Positions 12,887 to 25,179 of a DNA stretch of 64,000 nt are shown here, piece after piece. Source of the DNA: Prunus persica (Eukaryota; Streptophyta; Magnoliopsida; Rosales; Rosaceae). The notes beneath the pieces are model-generated. The model saw only the letters and a list, made by a program, of their open reading frames with translations. It ran no database searches and was not told where the DNA came from. The first letter of the stretch is position 1, and each line of letters begins with the position of its first letter. The stretch spans positions 5,508,726-5,572,725 of the forward strand of contig NC_034016.1 in the NCBI RefSeq assembly GCF_000346465.2. The letters run 5' to 3'. Position numbers and translations under genes: made by a program.

Positions 12887-13534
12887 ATGGAAAACAACCC
12901 CATCATCCAAGACCTGATTGACAGCAGTGAACATGACGATGATGATTACTTGTGCTTCAAAGACGAAGACACTGACCAATCCCAATATTGCATGTATGCT
13001 TTGAATGCAATACTAAGTGGCACAGCCCGCCTCCATGTTCTTTTGCCCACGGCCACCATTCTTTCCTTCACCATTTTTGCTCCTCTCCTTACTAATGATG
13101 GCTTCTGCACGGCTTTCGACCGCTGGATGATGGGTTTCTTCATTGCTCTTTTATCAGCGTCGTGCATCTTCTTTACATTCACTGATAGCTTCAAAACAGC
13201 AACTGGCAGGTTGTACTATGGAGTGGCCACGTTTAGGGGCATATGGGCTTTCAATGGTGCCCGGAAGATGCCGTGTGTGCCGTCTGATTATAGGCTGAGA
13301 TGGGCTGATCTCTTCCATGCGTTGCTTTCGTTAATAGCGTTTCTGACATTTGCAGCTTCGCATTATGGTGTTATGGGTTGCTATTACCCAGCAATGCCGA
13401 GGAGGCTGACCAACACCCTTCCTCTTCTTGTTGGGTTTGTTGTTAGTGTTTTGTTTGTGTTGTTTCCTTCTAAGAGAAGAGGGATTGGTTATCCTTTCTT
13501 GCTGCTCAGGGATGCTTTGTACTCTAGATATTGA
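12887..13534 (+). CDS. DMP-family (DUF679) membrane protein
   Basis: This single-exon gene encodes 215 residues, the usual DMP size. The N-terminus is acidic and probably disordered (residues 1-35, with EHDDDD and KDEDTD). Four hydrophobic segments follow at about 51-68, 81-99, 141-158 and 178-194. Family hallmarks are visible: LLPTATILSF in the first segment, FTDSF after the second, YYGVATFRG, the MGCYYP loop and the FPSKRRGIGYP tail. DMP proteins sit in the tonoplast, ER or plasma membrane and are linked in plants to senescence-related membrane remodelling or, for the DMP8/9 clade, gamete fusion. This protein lacks the features I associate with DMP8/9, so I would not assign the haploid-induction role. 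The ATG chosen is the first in frame after the leader. Confidence 0.88.
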   Translation: MENNPIIQDLIDSSEHDDDDYLCFKDEDTDQSQYCMYALNAILSGTARLHVLLPTATILSFTIFAPLLTNDGFCTAFDRWMMGFFIALLSASCIFFTFTDSFKTATGRLYYGVATFRGIWAFNGARKMPCVPSDYRLRWADLFHALLSLIAFLTFAASHYGVMGCYYPAMPRRLTNTLPLLVGFVVSVLFVLFPSKRRGIGYPFLLLRDALYSRY

Positions 13535-14042
13535 GAGGGATGGTGTTTCCTTTGAAGTGAGCTGATAATTTTTAGAAAAGAAAGAATTTGTTGTGCTATA
13601 TAATTCATATACAATGAGAAATTGCGTCTTTTATTTGCTAGGGACAGCTGCTTCGCCAAGAATGTACATATTTAAAATAAACTTAAATCACATCTCTATA
13701 AGCAAGTCCTAGCTTTATTAATGATGTGGTTCACTCTAAACTAATACCTTTACAGAATTGAAAGATGCAGTGACTATTATGATTAAGTCATGCACAAGAA
13801 TGACACATTGTAAACTAGTAGTTGGTGTTCTACCAGGGCTCTCAAACAAACGTAAGAACTGGCAGCATTCTACCAACTAATCAGCAAAACAGATAGGCAA
13901 AAAAGGAAAGAGAGAGAAGTTTAACAGGAACAGAGGGAATAACTTGTATGAATAAATATGGAACCAATGAATACAAATAAAATTTTGTGACAAATGCTAT
14001 TACACAAAAAATACAATCATGAATTAGTATAGGACAGTAAAG
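13535..14042. other. Convergent 3' intergenic region
   Basis: This lies between the stop codons of the DMP gene (+) and the glycosyltransferase gene (-). It should hold both 3' UTRs and polyadenylation signals. No further gene is seen. Confidence 0.5.
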
Positions 14043-16492
14043 TCAAGTACAGTGACAGCGTGGTGGAACTGATACACCAGGAGGTTTTCTCCTTTCACGA
14101 ATGATTGCTTCCTTAATCATGGGCAGCTTCTGGTAAACCTTTTTCCACACGTGGTTCACTGCACCGTCTGGTGGAATTGGCCCGATGCCACCAGGATGAC
14201 CATTGTCATACTCAAACAAGGGCTGAAACTGAGCCATTTTCCGACGAAATCTATCTCTTTGCTCTTTAGGAAAGGTTCTAAGATGGCTCACAACCCAGTT
14301 TGGTTTCAATGCATCATCAACTGCCACAAAAACTGAAAATTCTGAATAATCTACAATCCCTTCAAAAGGAAGCTCTATGTTGTCACTGACAATAACAGGT
14401 ATACAAAGACTTTGAATGGCATCAAAAAGCCGGCATGAAGTGGGAGTGTCCCCAGCTGGGTGCAAGCAAAACTTTGATGTTCTCATCCCTTTTATGGACT
14501 GCTCCCTCCCAGTAGCGTTAGGGAATCCTTCTTCCATAATAACATCCGGTTCATTAACCAACAGGTCCCACAATTTTTCTCGAACTAAGCCTCCCTGTTA
14601 TCAGAAAACTCAATTATGTTACAAGGATTATAACATGTAACAAGTTTGGTTTATAAAAAAATAGAGTGATCATGCTATTAGATAAAGCATGTCTAATGAT
14701 TGTTAAGCTTTACGACAACCCACAAGATGATTAAGATGAGATGTAAAAATTTATTAGGGCATACAGAAAGCATGTCAGGTGGAACTTCAAGGGTCTGATA
14801 CAGACAAGACAATATATAACAAGGTATTTTTTAGATAAATTGCAGCTAAACCATGTTAGTTCACTGACGAACTAGGGAAGAAAGTGCCACTCACAAATTG
14901 ATGAGTTACAGTAAAAAAATAAAAAGTCAATGAAAATTATTTCACAGTATCTCAGATGCAAAAGTAGATTGCACTGCCAGTCAACAAATAAGATTCTAAT
15001 CTTGCATACTGACCCGATGTCTATGTTTAGCTCCTTTGAAATAAAGTAGAGTCTGCCGCTTCTTGTTTTCTGTCAGTTGCAATCTAGGAAGTAGATGGGT
15101 GTAGGGCACAATTACATCTTTGAGCAGTGAAACTTGTGCGTGCTGAATCACATCTGACGAGTTACCATTCGATGACTTGGATTCGAGCCTGTACCACCCT
15201 CCAAAATCTACAACTAGGAGGACTGCCGGGGCTATCTCTGCTCTAACGTGCCACATTGCCACTGGGTCTGCCAAAAATGCTTCAAGTTACACAACCTGGC
15301 AACCCAGAGACTAAATCATAAGCTGCTATAGCATATACTATACTTCTTTTTAACATTTAATTGCTCCATCTTCTCCTCTGGGAATAGGGAAAGCGAAATA
15401 TCTCTGTAACATGATAGCAACAAATATATGAACACAATACATCATATGGTATAACATGTCATAACCAGTCATTTACCATTTACATTAGCATTTTAGTCTT
15501 ACTCCGAATTACCTAAAACTGATCAAATGACAGCCAAGAAGATAAGTTTTGAAAAAAATTAAGCCCATCCCTACAACTTAAAAGAATCAAACTTTCGAAA
15601 TTCCAAGGGTGGAATGGATCATGCAGATATATTCATTGCAAATACTAGAACAAAGTTACTGCAAAATGATTTACATTTAAAAAAAAGAAACATGCATCCC
15701 ACATTAACAATCACATCAAAACCAATACCTGATCATTAAATCCAACAAACAATCCCAGAAATTACTCAATACCCATTAACACAATCCTATATCAAATCCC
15801 AACCAAAAACCAAAATAATTTTTAAACACCAACATACCAGTGAGCACAAACACATGGTCTCTTCCACCTGATCTTTTCCAAGCCTCGGTGTTCTTCACAA
15901 AGTCAACTACTTGCCTCTGCCTCTCATAGTCCCCATTCCCAGCCTTCTTCCTGAACGCTCCTTTAGCCGTAGCCAGCTGCAATTCAGCGCTCAAAGTCGC
16001 AAAAAAGGGCACGAAAACGACCTCTGCTTCGGCAGCACTGAAAACCCTCTGGGCAAACGACGCAGTTCTCTGAGCCTGCGGGGTCATCAGGTCCCCCAAA
16101 ATCCAGTACTCGGCACTGTATTGTTTGATCAATGGATTCTCAGGATATGGCGGAAATTCAAGGCTTTTGGGCAATTGGGTCTTCGGGATTTCGTGGTCCG
16201 CACCGCTACCCAACCGGGAATCGGGCCCGGAAGCCCAGTACTTGTCGAGGAGGCCATAGTTGAGGGATCTGGGGAGGTCTGCGACGAAGACTTGGATAGA
16301 ATTTTGGGGAGAGTGAAAGGCGTTTCGGTAAATCGAGGATGAGGAAGAAGGAGAAGAAAGAGGATTGAAGAGGAAGAAGAGAGAAAAAGAGAGAGTGCAG
16401 AGGAGAGTGAAGGCGAAGAAGAGAGTAGGAACAGAGCACAGTGAAGAGGATGAAGATGAAGCTGTGGCTGTAGCGGTGCTCTTCAGTGCCAT
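14043..16492 (-). CDS. GT47 exostosin-family glycosyltransferase (ARAD-like type II Golgi protein)
   Basis: Three exons in minus-strand order are 16492-15838, 15267-15014 and 14594-14043, with GT..AG introns and intact phase, giving 486 residues. The N-terminus is Ser-rich with a single hydrophobic anchor at about residues 22-43, as expected of a type II Golgi membrane protein. The exostosin/GT47 domain follows, with IQVFVADLPRSLNYGLLD, AEVVFVPFFATL, RDHVFVLT, the donor-binding region MRTSKFCLHPAGDTPTSCRLFDAI and IPVIVSDNIELPFE. GT47 enzymes build cell-wall polysaccharides or glycan chains. The precise acceptor and sugar cannot be read from sequence; the short form resembles At1g34270/At1g67410-type proteins. 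The ATG at 16492 opens directly into the Ser-rich anchor. Confidence 0.88.
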
Positions 16493-16559
16493 GCCTTTGT
16501 TTCCTCTGCTGCGAAAATGGCCGACTGGTTTGGTTACTTTTGCAGTTGGGAACTAACTG

Positions 16560-17480
16560 TATACGGAGCAAAGGGTAGTTTGGTAAAACCGATTTTATTT
16601 AGTTCATTGTATTAGTTTTCTATTTAATTATTAGTTTTAATTTTTTATGTGCGCAAATCCACCAAAGCACAGCTTCATAACCACTAATTACATGATTTGT
16701 AGGGACCCACAAATATTTTATTATTATTATCACACTGTTTCGAAGCTTCCTCTCTGTCTGAAAGCTACCCCGTCGGTGGTCACGAACGCTATACAGTACA
16801 GTCTACCATTAAAGGTGTATTTATTTATTGATATTATAATTACATATTTTTAGAGTACCGTAGGGAGAAATTTGTAGTTCGAGTGATGAAGAAGAATTAT
16901 TGTTTTGAATGCATACTTCCCCAATATTTCTTGTACAAAAAGAAAGTAACTGCATTATTATACCATATTGCATCTCCAACAGAGCTAAGAGTCCCCAGTG
17001 CTAACTGGTAGGTCTTATATTAGTGGCGTGGTCACGTAGGGTGGATACATTCGGAATCGAGAGAACGAAAGAGAGAAGAATAAAAAAAATAAAAAGGGTG
17101 GATACATTGGGAACGCATATTCACGTGTCTGGCAAGTATCGTGAGAATCGTTTTAGAGCGATTGTGAATAGCATTCCTCTTCTCCTTTTTGTCTTTTCAT
17201 TCGTTCTTTTTTCTTTTTTTGTCCGTTCTTTCTCACTTTCGGGGTGAATATGGACATAATTGTTTCTCTCTCTTTCTTCTGTTTCATTTTTTCATTCTCA
17301 CTCTCAAACTTTTCTCTTACAATTGTTTCATTCTCTTTTCTTTTTTCTTGTTTCCTTGTCTCGCTTTTTCTCAATTTTTCTTTCTTCTTTTTTTCCCGTC
17401 ATTTTTCTCTGTTCGAAACAAATTGTCCATGTTTGTTTGATACCTATGTTTTCTTTATAATTGACATGCTCTAGTAAGAA
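16560..17480. other. Intergenic, with pyrimidine-rich tract
   Basis: Upstream of the GT47 gene (which reads away). About 17165-17440 is strongly T/C-rich on the plus strand (TTCTTTTTTCTTTTTTTGTC and similar). The overlapping ORFs there are low-complexity Phe/Ser readings, not genes. Confidence 0.5.
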
Positions 17481-17488
17481 AAAATACT

Positions 17489-18530
17489 TTAAGCAAATAA
17501 TACCTTATTATTAAGAAAAAGTGCCATATGCAATATTGGAAAAGCTTGTACACTGGCTTTTGTCATTGTTGAATCTTGATCAGTAATAATCATTTTAGGG
17601 GAACCTCCAGGTGTGGCTTTCTTAAAATGCTCAAATAGCCAAAGAAAAGAATTAGTTGTCTCATCACTTAGGAATAAACAAGCAAACACTTTGACCATGA
17701 TTATTGGCCCCTACAAATGGTGCAAATATCATACCATACCGATTAGTGTTATAAGTACTATCAAACACAACCACATCGCCAAAAAGTGTGTACGCCTTCC
17801 TAGATTTTGTGTCAGCTCAAAAACAATGAGTAATTCTATCTTCTTCATCAGGCCTCAATCTTAAAAGTGAAGGACGGATTCTTTTCGTGCTCTAGCTGGA
17901 AGTGCTCATACAACATATCTACATCATGTCCCTTCAACCCATTACGCAAATTCCTTTCATTATTGTAAATATCCTTCTCTAGACATCCAACATTTTCTAT
18001 CCCCCCAACTTTCATTTCAAGAAGGCTAAATTGTTGATGTGTAGGCATATTTGTTGTTGAAAATAGTTGGGTTGTACATTATGAGAATTTGAAACTGTAC
18101 GATGAGACCTTAACAAGTGTACTCTTTTAGGACTTGTTAATGGGTGGTTGTGACCCTCCAAAAATAGGCTGACTACATAGGTTCCCAATTTCGACTTCAC
18201 CGCAGCAAGCTTTGCCTTACAACCCTCACGAGTAATACCTCTACGCCTTTTTTTCTAACCAACTCCTTTAGCGGTCTCTCCTTCTTTAGAACACACATAC
18301 TCTTTTTATAGGATTTCATTAGTTTCTTTACTCTTCCTACTAGCTTCCTTGGCATAATTATTGTAGAACTCATGAGCATCATCTAATAACTCAAATCCTT
18401 GGCCTGACTTTGGCTTGTGATCTCTTAGTTGCAGCATGTAGATTTTGTCACGCGAATCTGAATCTGAATTTAGTCTATATTGCCTAGCCCCTTCAAAATG
18501 GCCATCTAATTCTAGGGCCATGTAATCCAT
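17489..18530 (-). pseudogene. FAR1/FRS-like (MULE-type transposase) relic
   Basis: Read on the minus strand, pieces of a FAR1-related protein appear in order but in different frames. They are the FAR1 zinc-finger region (FELLDDAHEFYNNYAKEA at about 18375-18420, then YVVSLFLEGHNHPLTSP and LRSHRTVS near 18100-18180), a linker, and the MULE transposase core (WLFEHFKKATPGG and PKMIITDQDSTMTKA near 17545-17640). FAR1/FRS proteins are transcription factors domesticated from Mutator-like transposases. Several frameshifts and a stop separate the pieces and the C-terminal SWIM finger is missing, so this is a dead fragment. Whether it came from an FRS gene or an active MULE cannot be told. Confidence 0.75.
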
Positions 18531-18539
18531 ATCTTCATG

Positions 18540-19174
18540 AAACGATTACAATGAAAACAATATTTTTTTTTAAAAAAATCATAAAAATAAGAGAATAATG
18601 TTTCTAAAAGAAGAAGCAAAGAAAAAAAAACTAAGAAAATAAATGAACAATTGCCTGCCTGTATAATGAAAAACTTTGGTCAAGAAATTATGATAGGCAA
18701 TTTGGAATAGCAAGCACAATTAAGATATTTTTTGGTTTGAAACGAAAATAAGATATTAAATATTATAATACGAGTAAAAAAATAACTAAAATAAATTAAA
18801 ATAGTACTGACTTGAACTTAGAAGGATGAGTTGAGTTGTGCGGTTATGGTCTGATGTGATGGGGATGTCAATGTCAGAAAGATGTAGAGAAGATGGAGGC
18901 GTTGAACAATTAATTAAAGTAAACCTCTTGGGCTGCCCTAAGCTGCCGGCCTTTTCAGTTTAATAAAATATTAAATTAATTCAATAATCAATAAAGTTGA
19001 GGCTGCCACTTGCGTATGACAAAAAAAAAAAACACCAAAAAGCTGTAGCGCATGGCTTTAAGTTTTATCAATTAAAACATATCAAAGCTACAATACCATT
19101 CGATTGATCTGCCGCTTCACCTTTAGTGTCAACATTTTAATTAAAATCAAGTCATCGTGATGTGAGCAAAACTG

Positions 19175-19207
<33 letters not shown>

Positions 19208-20460
19208 CGTTAAATAGTTAGTTAGTTAGTTAGTTAGTTAGTATCGTGCGGATACTATTATAAACAGGCAGGAAAGTAAGGAGGGGTAATACACATGGCG
19301 TTTGCAAGTAACGTGCATAGGAGAATTTTGCATATATATATATATATATATATATAGCAATCAGAATTTGATGTGTGAAAGCTATAATTTAAAGTTTATT
19401 TCTTTATTTTTACTTTAGGCTATCATCATGCAAAAATTTAAGAAAATATTTTTGCTTTCCTATTACCAAATTGGACTTAATTTGACTCAACGCACTCTAT
19501 ATATTGGGTTAGAACTTAGTTGATTAGTTAAAAGGTAAAATCAGAAGACATAAAATGAAAGAGTTTGATTTACAGTATCTACAATAGAAAAATATTTTCA
19601 TCCACATAAAGGTTTTATTTTTAAATTTTAAGAATTATTAAAAGATAAGTAAATAAAAATAGAACCAACATGACAATATTCATTTTGTGTGTAAAAATTT
19701 TATATTTGAAACAAAACCAAGGTCTAGTTCAATTTTTACACACACAAAAAGAGTGTAATTTCGATTTGAAATGAACCAAAATGCAATTAGTTGGTTTATA
19801 ACATTTCACTTATATGTTTCATCTCATATATTGATATCAACCATTTAGTAGCAAAAATTAAAATCTGCACCTCATTCAATTTTGGTGTCATATCTCTCAA
19901 AATTTCACAATTCTCAAAGAGAAATTTTTTTCTCAACTATAACCAGAAAATAACTAAACCAGACCAGTCACTAAATGGATTAGTTTTATTCATTGATGTA
20001 ATTAGGTTAATGTCTAGAGTGAATTAAATTGAATCACGTCCACTCTAGTATAAATTTGTGATATTTTTTTTCAATAACATGATACTTTTTTTTTATCAAT
20101 AATAAGGAGATATTCGAACCTGAAACCTCATCTAACATTGGAATATTATTGATAATTAACTTATGCTTGTTAATTGTTAAGAACTAAAGGATATGTCAAA
20201 CCTAAACATATATCCAATATTTGAATAAAAAAACATATATGAAATATTTACTATTTTTCTGCACATTTCTAAGGATGGTAAATTAACTTCTCAAAATAAA
20301 TATAAAATTAAGGAATCTTAGCGATGTAAGTATGTTTTTATCTTGAATCTACTGCAGTTCATAACGTCCCTAGGGTTTTAATAGCAAGAACAAAAGATTA
20401 TCAATAAAATTTAAAATGAGCGTATAACAGGAACACCTAAAACTACAAAACCTAGGAGCT
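18540..20460. other. Intergenic AT-rich region, no gene seen
   Basis: Long AT-rich stretch with A homopolymers and SSRs (listed separately). About 20105-20140 contains TATTCGAACCTGAAACCTCA, whose complement resembles a SINE/tRNA box B, but no box A is seen. Nothing coding is recognised. Confidence 0.4.
19173..19356. repeat. Compound microsatellites (TA)n, (GTTA)n, (TA)n
   Basis: A TA run near 19175-19192 is followed by GTTA repeats to about 19241. A second TA run lies at about 19332-19356. Confidence 0.85.
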
Positions 20461-21635
20461 CTCTTGTCACACCCCAAAATCAGGACACATGACAGCGGCA
20501 CGTACCTTAAAGATCCCGAAAATATAATATCCATATCCCTGGAGATATACTCCAAGATTCCAAAAATACACCTTTATTTAATTACAATGGATTGGATTAG
20601 AGTCTTTTAATAGCATCGGTAAATGAAAATATTAAACAAACTTTATTAAAGAGAACAATGCCAGAAACCTCAAAAGTTATTTCACAAACTAGAAATTAAA
20701 ATACACACGAACCCATCCTTTATTTATAGATAGAGGAGGGACATGAACCACAAACACAGTCTGCTCCAAGGAGAGGAAATCACGACCTGTCGAATATGGA
20801 CATGGAACATGAACAAACAATTGACAGGTTTGGAAATAACAAGAAGGTGACGCTCAAGGATTTTAATCTACAAGGACAGGTAGGGGTGAGCATCACATAT
20901 GTTCATCAGTTCAATATGGGGTTCCCGGCTAGGTTTGAAAATAGATAGTGAAAATAATATAATACTGTTTAAGAAAAATAATTAAAAGAATATGCACAAC
21001 ACAAACCATTTCAATATAAATATAAGATCCAAAACAGTTGGCATGCTCACACAACTTTCACAAACGTTTTTCAGGTACCCATAATCTACTTGTCTGACGA
21101 CCGATTACTGTAGGCCAACTACACTTACCATAAATAAAAATACAACCAACTTACCTCATATGGTAGCGAGAGTGTCCTTCAAGTTCCATCCCTAGTCCAA
21201 AAATGACCAGTTCACAGTACAGTAATGTTAAAGTCCAAATAATCTAATATTGTTCATACATCTAGACCAGAAGAAATAGGTATAATTAGTTCCGATAATA
21301 ATAGTCCAAGGAAAATGGGAAAAATAGGCTCATCAGAATATTTTGATGAGAATTCAAAATGGTAGAGTAACGGCATAAGGGTCCAATTTTAGGAATAACT
21401 TGGAAAATTACCCAATTTAAGAAAATTGAATTAATTGAATTTACCAATTTTAAATTGGGCAAGATAACACTTTAGAAAAAGGAATATGGAATTAAAAAGA
21501 GTGAAATACGAGATAAGGAATAGGAATTACCTCGGTAAAATAGTGAGATGAATAGTAAGTTGAGTGAATCGTGACCTCGAGTAAATAGTATCCCCTTATG
21601 AAGATGACACGAAATGATGAATAGTAAATACAAAT

Positions 21636-23323
21636 GTTAGATATATGCTCTAGAAGCCAATATAAAATGGATAATTCTAAGAAAATAATATATATATATA
21701 TAATAATCAAAGGGGCAAGAATGTTGCTTTAGATACACTAGCCCCTTGACACATGCTCACGCATGTGCCAATTGGTTTTCTTTTTCGTTTTTCTTTTTAT
21801 TTTTAGAATTAAAAAAGATAATGGGTAGTTGTGTTCTATAAAAATAGGATCCATTATCTGATTTTTCTTTTTCTTTTAATTTTTTTAAATATGAAAAAGT
21901 GTGAATTTACAATATTATCCTCATTTAATTAATAATTTGAATTCTTAATGTTTGCATTAACCAAGGGCATTTTCTGGTATTTTGAATGTTTCACCATTCT
22001 CTGCCTTTTGCTTTATATATATAGATAACGTACACAAAGTAACAAGTCCATGGATTAAGATATAAATGAAAAGTGGTCTAAAGAGGTTAGATGCACAAGA
22101 CCTTTTTATATATATAAATATCGTATCCTAAAAATGTTCCTAGTCATAGGATCACCAATTGGACAATGGTGACCCGCAAAGACTGGTACACATTATGTCT
22201 GCTCAATTGGGAGGATGATTAGTCTCAAGTCATTCGTATAGAGACCCTGAGACATATGTGTAGGTGCTCTATAGAAGACGGAGTCCACTGAACGCGATCA
22301 GTTCTGAAATACTTGTATGGAAGTCTTACTCACAAGTGTCAAATAAAGAATTCTATTTTGTGATAATGCAAGTTAATCCTTATACTTGAGACATCACAGT
22401 TGTTTTGTATATATGTTGTTTATCTTTGAGAGCACCATATGGTTGTATCAAAATAATGTGACTTAAAGATGTTCCTCAGGATTCTCAGCATATACGCAAA
22501 GATAGGTGAATGTACAATAAGAAATCTCTGCTCTTAGTAAGAAGAGAGAATACTCTAAAGATGTGATTCTTGAATCTTTGGCCAAAGTATCGGATGGAAA
22601 TTGAAACAAGAACGTTTGCGATTTCATCAAATTGAATCATATAATATAGAGATGTCATAGTAGAGATTTTGACACAAGTTTACCATATCCTGAGAATATG
22701 ACATAGAGTATTGAATTAGAGAAGGATCGAATTGCATTGTAATCACAAACTGACTAGGTTCTCTAAATGAATTCTTTTTAGCTTGGGTAGCTATGACATA
22801 TTGTTACGTGTCACTCATGGCTTGTGGAAGCCTTGTAAGGACTAATTACAATTAGTCTTCACTAATAGGGAGAATTGTATGGAGTGATACAATTCACGCT
22901 TGATTCAGAATGAATCATTCATATCCATTGCCTCGCTAATTAAAACCTATAAGATCGCACACCGAAAAGGAATTAATTGGGAAATTAAGAAGAGAATGAA
23001 TGATTTTGTGACTTGGTCAAAGTCAATGTGAAAGTCAAAGGTCAAAGTTCAAACGATTAACCTAACAGTTGACACGGTCAACTAAGGATGACCGGGACCA
23101 ACACTCGATAGACAAGTGAGTGATTGAATTAGTCAAGTCATTGGAGTAATTAAATTAATTAGATTAATTTAATTATTCAATTATAGTCATGAAACTTTAA
23201 TTAAAGATCCCATATGACTTGGAAATTCAAAAGGTATTTGACCATATGGACTTAGGCACATATGTGACACATTATAGGATTAATATGTTGGACCAAGATA
23301 GCACAAAGATGACACACAAAGGG

Positions 23324-23362
<39 letters not shown>

Positions 23363-23950
23363 GTGGTCTTGCGACTACAGTAGGGCATGGGGGTATTTTT
23401 GTCACTCTTGTGATATTTTTGATCCTATAAGTGTGTAGCTATGGTATCCTATCATCCAAGGGTTTTTCGAGTTGGTGAAATTGAAAGAGAGAAAACATCA
23501 AACTATCTTTCCCTAACCCCTTGAATCTATCACATCAAGTGAGGGTGCTAGCACCACCCTTCACTTGTTGTCTACTCATTCTCTCATCCCATTCAATCCT
23601 TGATGAAGAGATTCGGGGAGATGCATATCTTTGTACGAGCTACAAGGTGGAGAATCAACATCAAAGGGAGAGCCAACAACAAATGGACCACTCCCTCTAC
23701 TTGAATACCATTCTTGGTTTCAAGATTCGCTCCAAGGGTATGAACATCTTATCTTTCTCTCAAATAGGATTTAGAGAGTCTTTGGTGCATACTTTCATAG
23801 ACTTATAAAAATGAGATTTGCATGAATCCCTATTTTATTTAATGCTACCGCTCTTACTTTGATTTCATACTAGATATGGCATGCTAGGTGATTTATACTC
23901 TCAAAGTTTGGTTGTAGAGTTTTTAGAAATCTCTACACAACACCATTCCC
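21636..23950 (+). mobile_element. LTR-like / LARD-type repeat (boundaries approximate)
   Basis: It starts TGTTAGATATATGCTCTAGA, a start I associate with a widespread plant solo-LTR/LARD family. Internal phrases such as CCAATTGGACAATGGTGA and GAAGTCTTACTCACAAGTGT also match that family from memory. There is no ORF of note, and the 3' end is uncertain. An older AT-rich insertion may lie within 21690-22030. It carries the G30 run. Confidence 0.4.
23332..23361 (+). repeat. G30 homopolymer
   Basis: Thirty consecutive G residues flanked by AAAGA and TGTGGTC. The exact length is unlikely to be reliable in any assembly. Confidence 0.9.
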
Positions 23951-24099
23951 ACAATATTCCCTTGAGCAACGAGCAATTTTGAGTATAAATAGTGGTTTTG
24001 AATGAATAGTAACTGGGATAAATGGTAACCCCGAAGAATATCAGAATAGTGACTTTAATGGTGGAGGAGGAGAGGAAGAGAGGGAGGAAGGTTTTGGAG

Positions 24100-24864
24100 T
24101 AGACTTGGCAAACGGGTCGTGTTCGTATCAACCCGTTAAGTTAACGATTAACACAACACGACTCGTTAAGTTAACAAGTGACAAATACTAGACCTAAACA
24201 CGACCTATTAAGCATAAACCAGAAGAAGAACAAAAAAACTATCACAGTACGACTTCTTTACCCAGCCAGCCAACACGCCTTCTGTGTCCTTCCCTCCCTT
24301 CCCCCCCCCCCCCCGAAACAGTATATATCTCTCTCACACATATCTTAAAACCCAAAAACCCAACAACAACATAAACTGAGAAAGAAAGAAAATTCAAAAT
24401 TGATTGAGAGAACCAGAGCAAACAGCTCTAGAACTAACCACCCTCTGTGGAACCCGACCTAGATACATCATCCTTGATCCATGGCTGGGCTCGTCGGTGG
24501 ATTTTAGTGGTTGGGCTGGCTGAGTTCTTTGAGTGGAGAGAAGAAGAGAAGAAGAGAAGGAAAAAAGAAGAAAAAAAAGAGAAGAAAAAGACAGAAAGGA
24601 AAGAAGAAAAGGACACAAAAGAAATAAGAAAAGTAAAGAGGAAAAGGTGAAGAAGAAAAGGAAAAAAAAAATATTTTGCAAAATAAAAAAATTACCCACG
24701 TTAATGGGTTCACCCGTTTTCGATCCGACAAGACCCGTTAACTTAACATGTGACTAACAGGTTCACCTGTTTTCAACCCAACCCATTAAGCTCAACCCAA
24801 ATACTGATTATTTTGTGCGAATTTGTGCCGTGTTAACTGGTCGTGTGCAATATTGCCAGATCTA
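24100..24864. mobile_element. Non-autonomous hAT element (765 bp)
   Basis: The perfect 8-bp direct repeat TTTTGGAG occurs at 24092-24099 and 24865-24872, the hallmark hAT target duplication. Ends are TAGACTTGGCAA and TTGCCAGATCTA, imperfect terminal inverted repeats. Subterminal zones are full of CCCGTTAA/GTTAAC motifs in both orientations (24115-24210 and 24700-24845), likely transposase-binding sites. The centre holds a C14 run (24301-24314) and a purine-rich AAG tract (about 24530-24670). There is no transposase; the Lys/Glu- and Phe-rich ORFs are low-complexity readings. Confidence 0.85.
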
Positions 24865-25179
24865 TTTTGGAGAGTTTGGGTGTGAGGAGAAATGGAGGGA
24901 ATGAATGGTATTTATAGAAATTCATTTATGGTATAATCATTATTTAGGGTTGAGTTGGGCCTTAGTTGGGTTTCAACGCCCTAAACCCGTCTATGGACAT
25001 CATGCTTCCATGGGCTTGACCTGGCTAGGCTTGGCCTACCCATTGAAATTGTATATATTTTTTTTAAATTAATATTAAACTATGTATTGCATATTATAGA
25101 CTAAATAAATTGTATCTTAGATTAAGTACGTACATTAGTTCTAGATCATACTCGTACACTAGAGGAGATATCATAAACT

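Larger units (their letters stand above)
20468..24980. repeat. Composite repeat region
   Basis: This region carries no coding sequence I recognise and looks like older repeat DNA hosting later insertions. A start TGTCACACCCC at about 20468 resembles a plant LTR-type edge, but I found no partner LTR. Similar phrases (GAATAGTAA-type motifs) flank the LTR-like insertion near 21550-21630 and 24000-24020. Confidence 0.35.

Noticed and set aside
12887..13534. Assignment of the DMP gene to the DMP8/9 haploid-inducer clade
   Set aside because: The N-terminus and loop sequences do not resemble that clade as I remember it; only family-level naming is supported.
17189..17474. Overlapping Phe-rich ORFs in three frames
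   Set aside because: They arise from the pyrimidine-rich tract and show no domain or codon preference.
24434..24757. Phe/Ser-rich and Lys/Glu-rich ORFs on both strands
   Set aside because: They are readings of the purine tract inside the hAT element.
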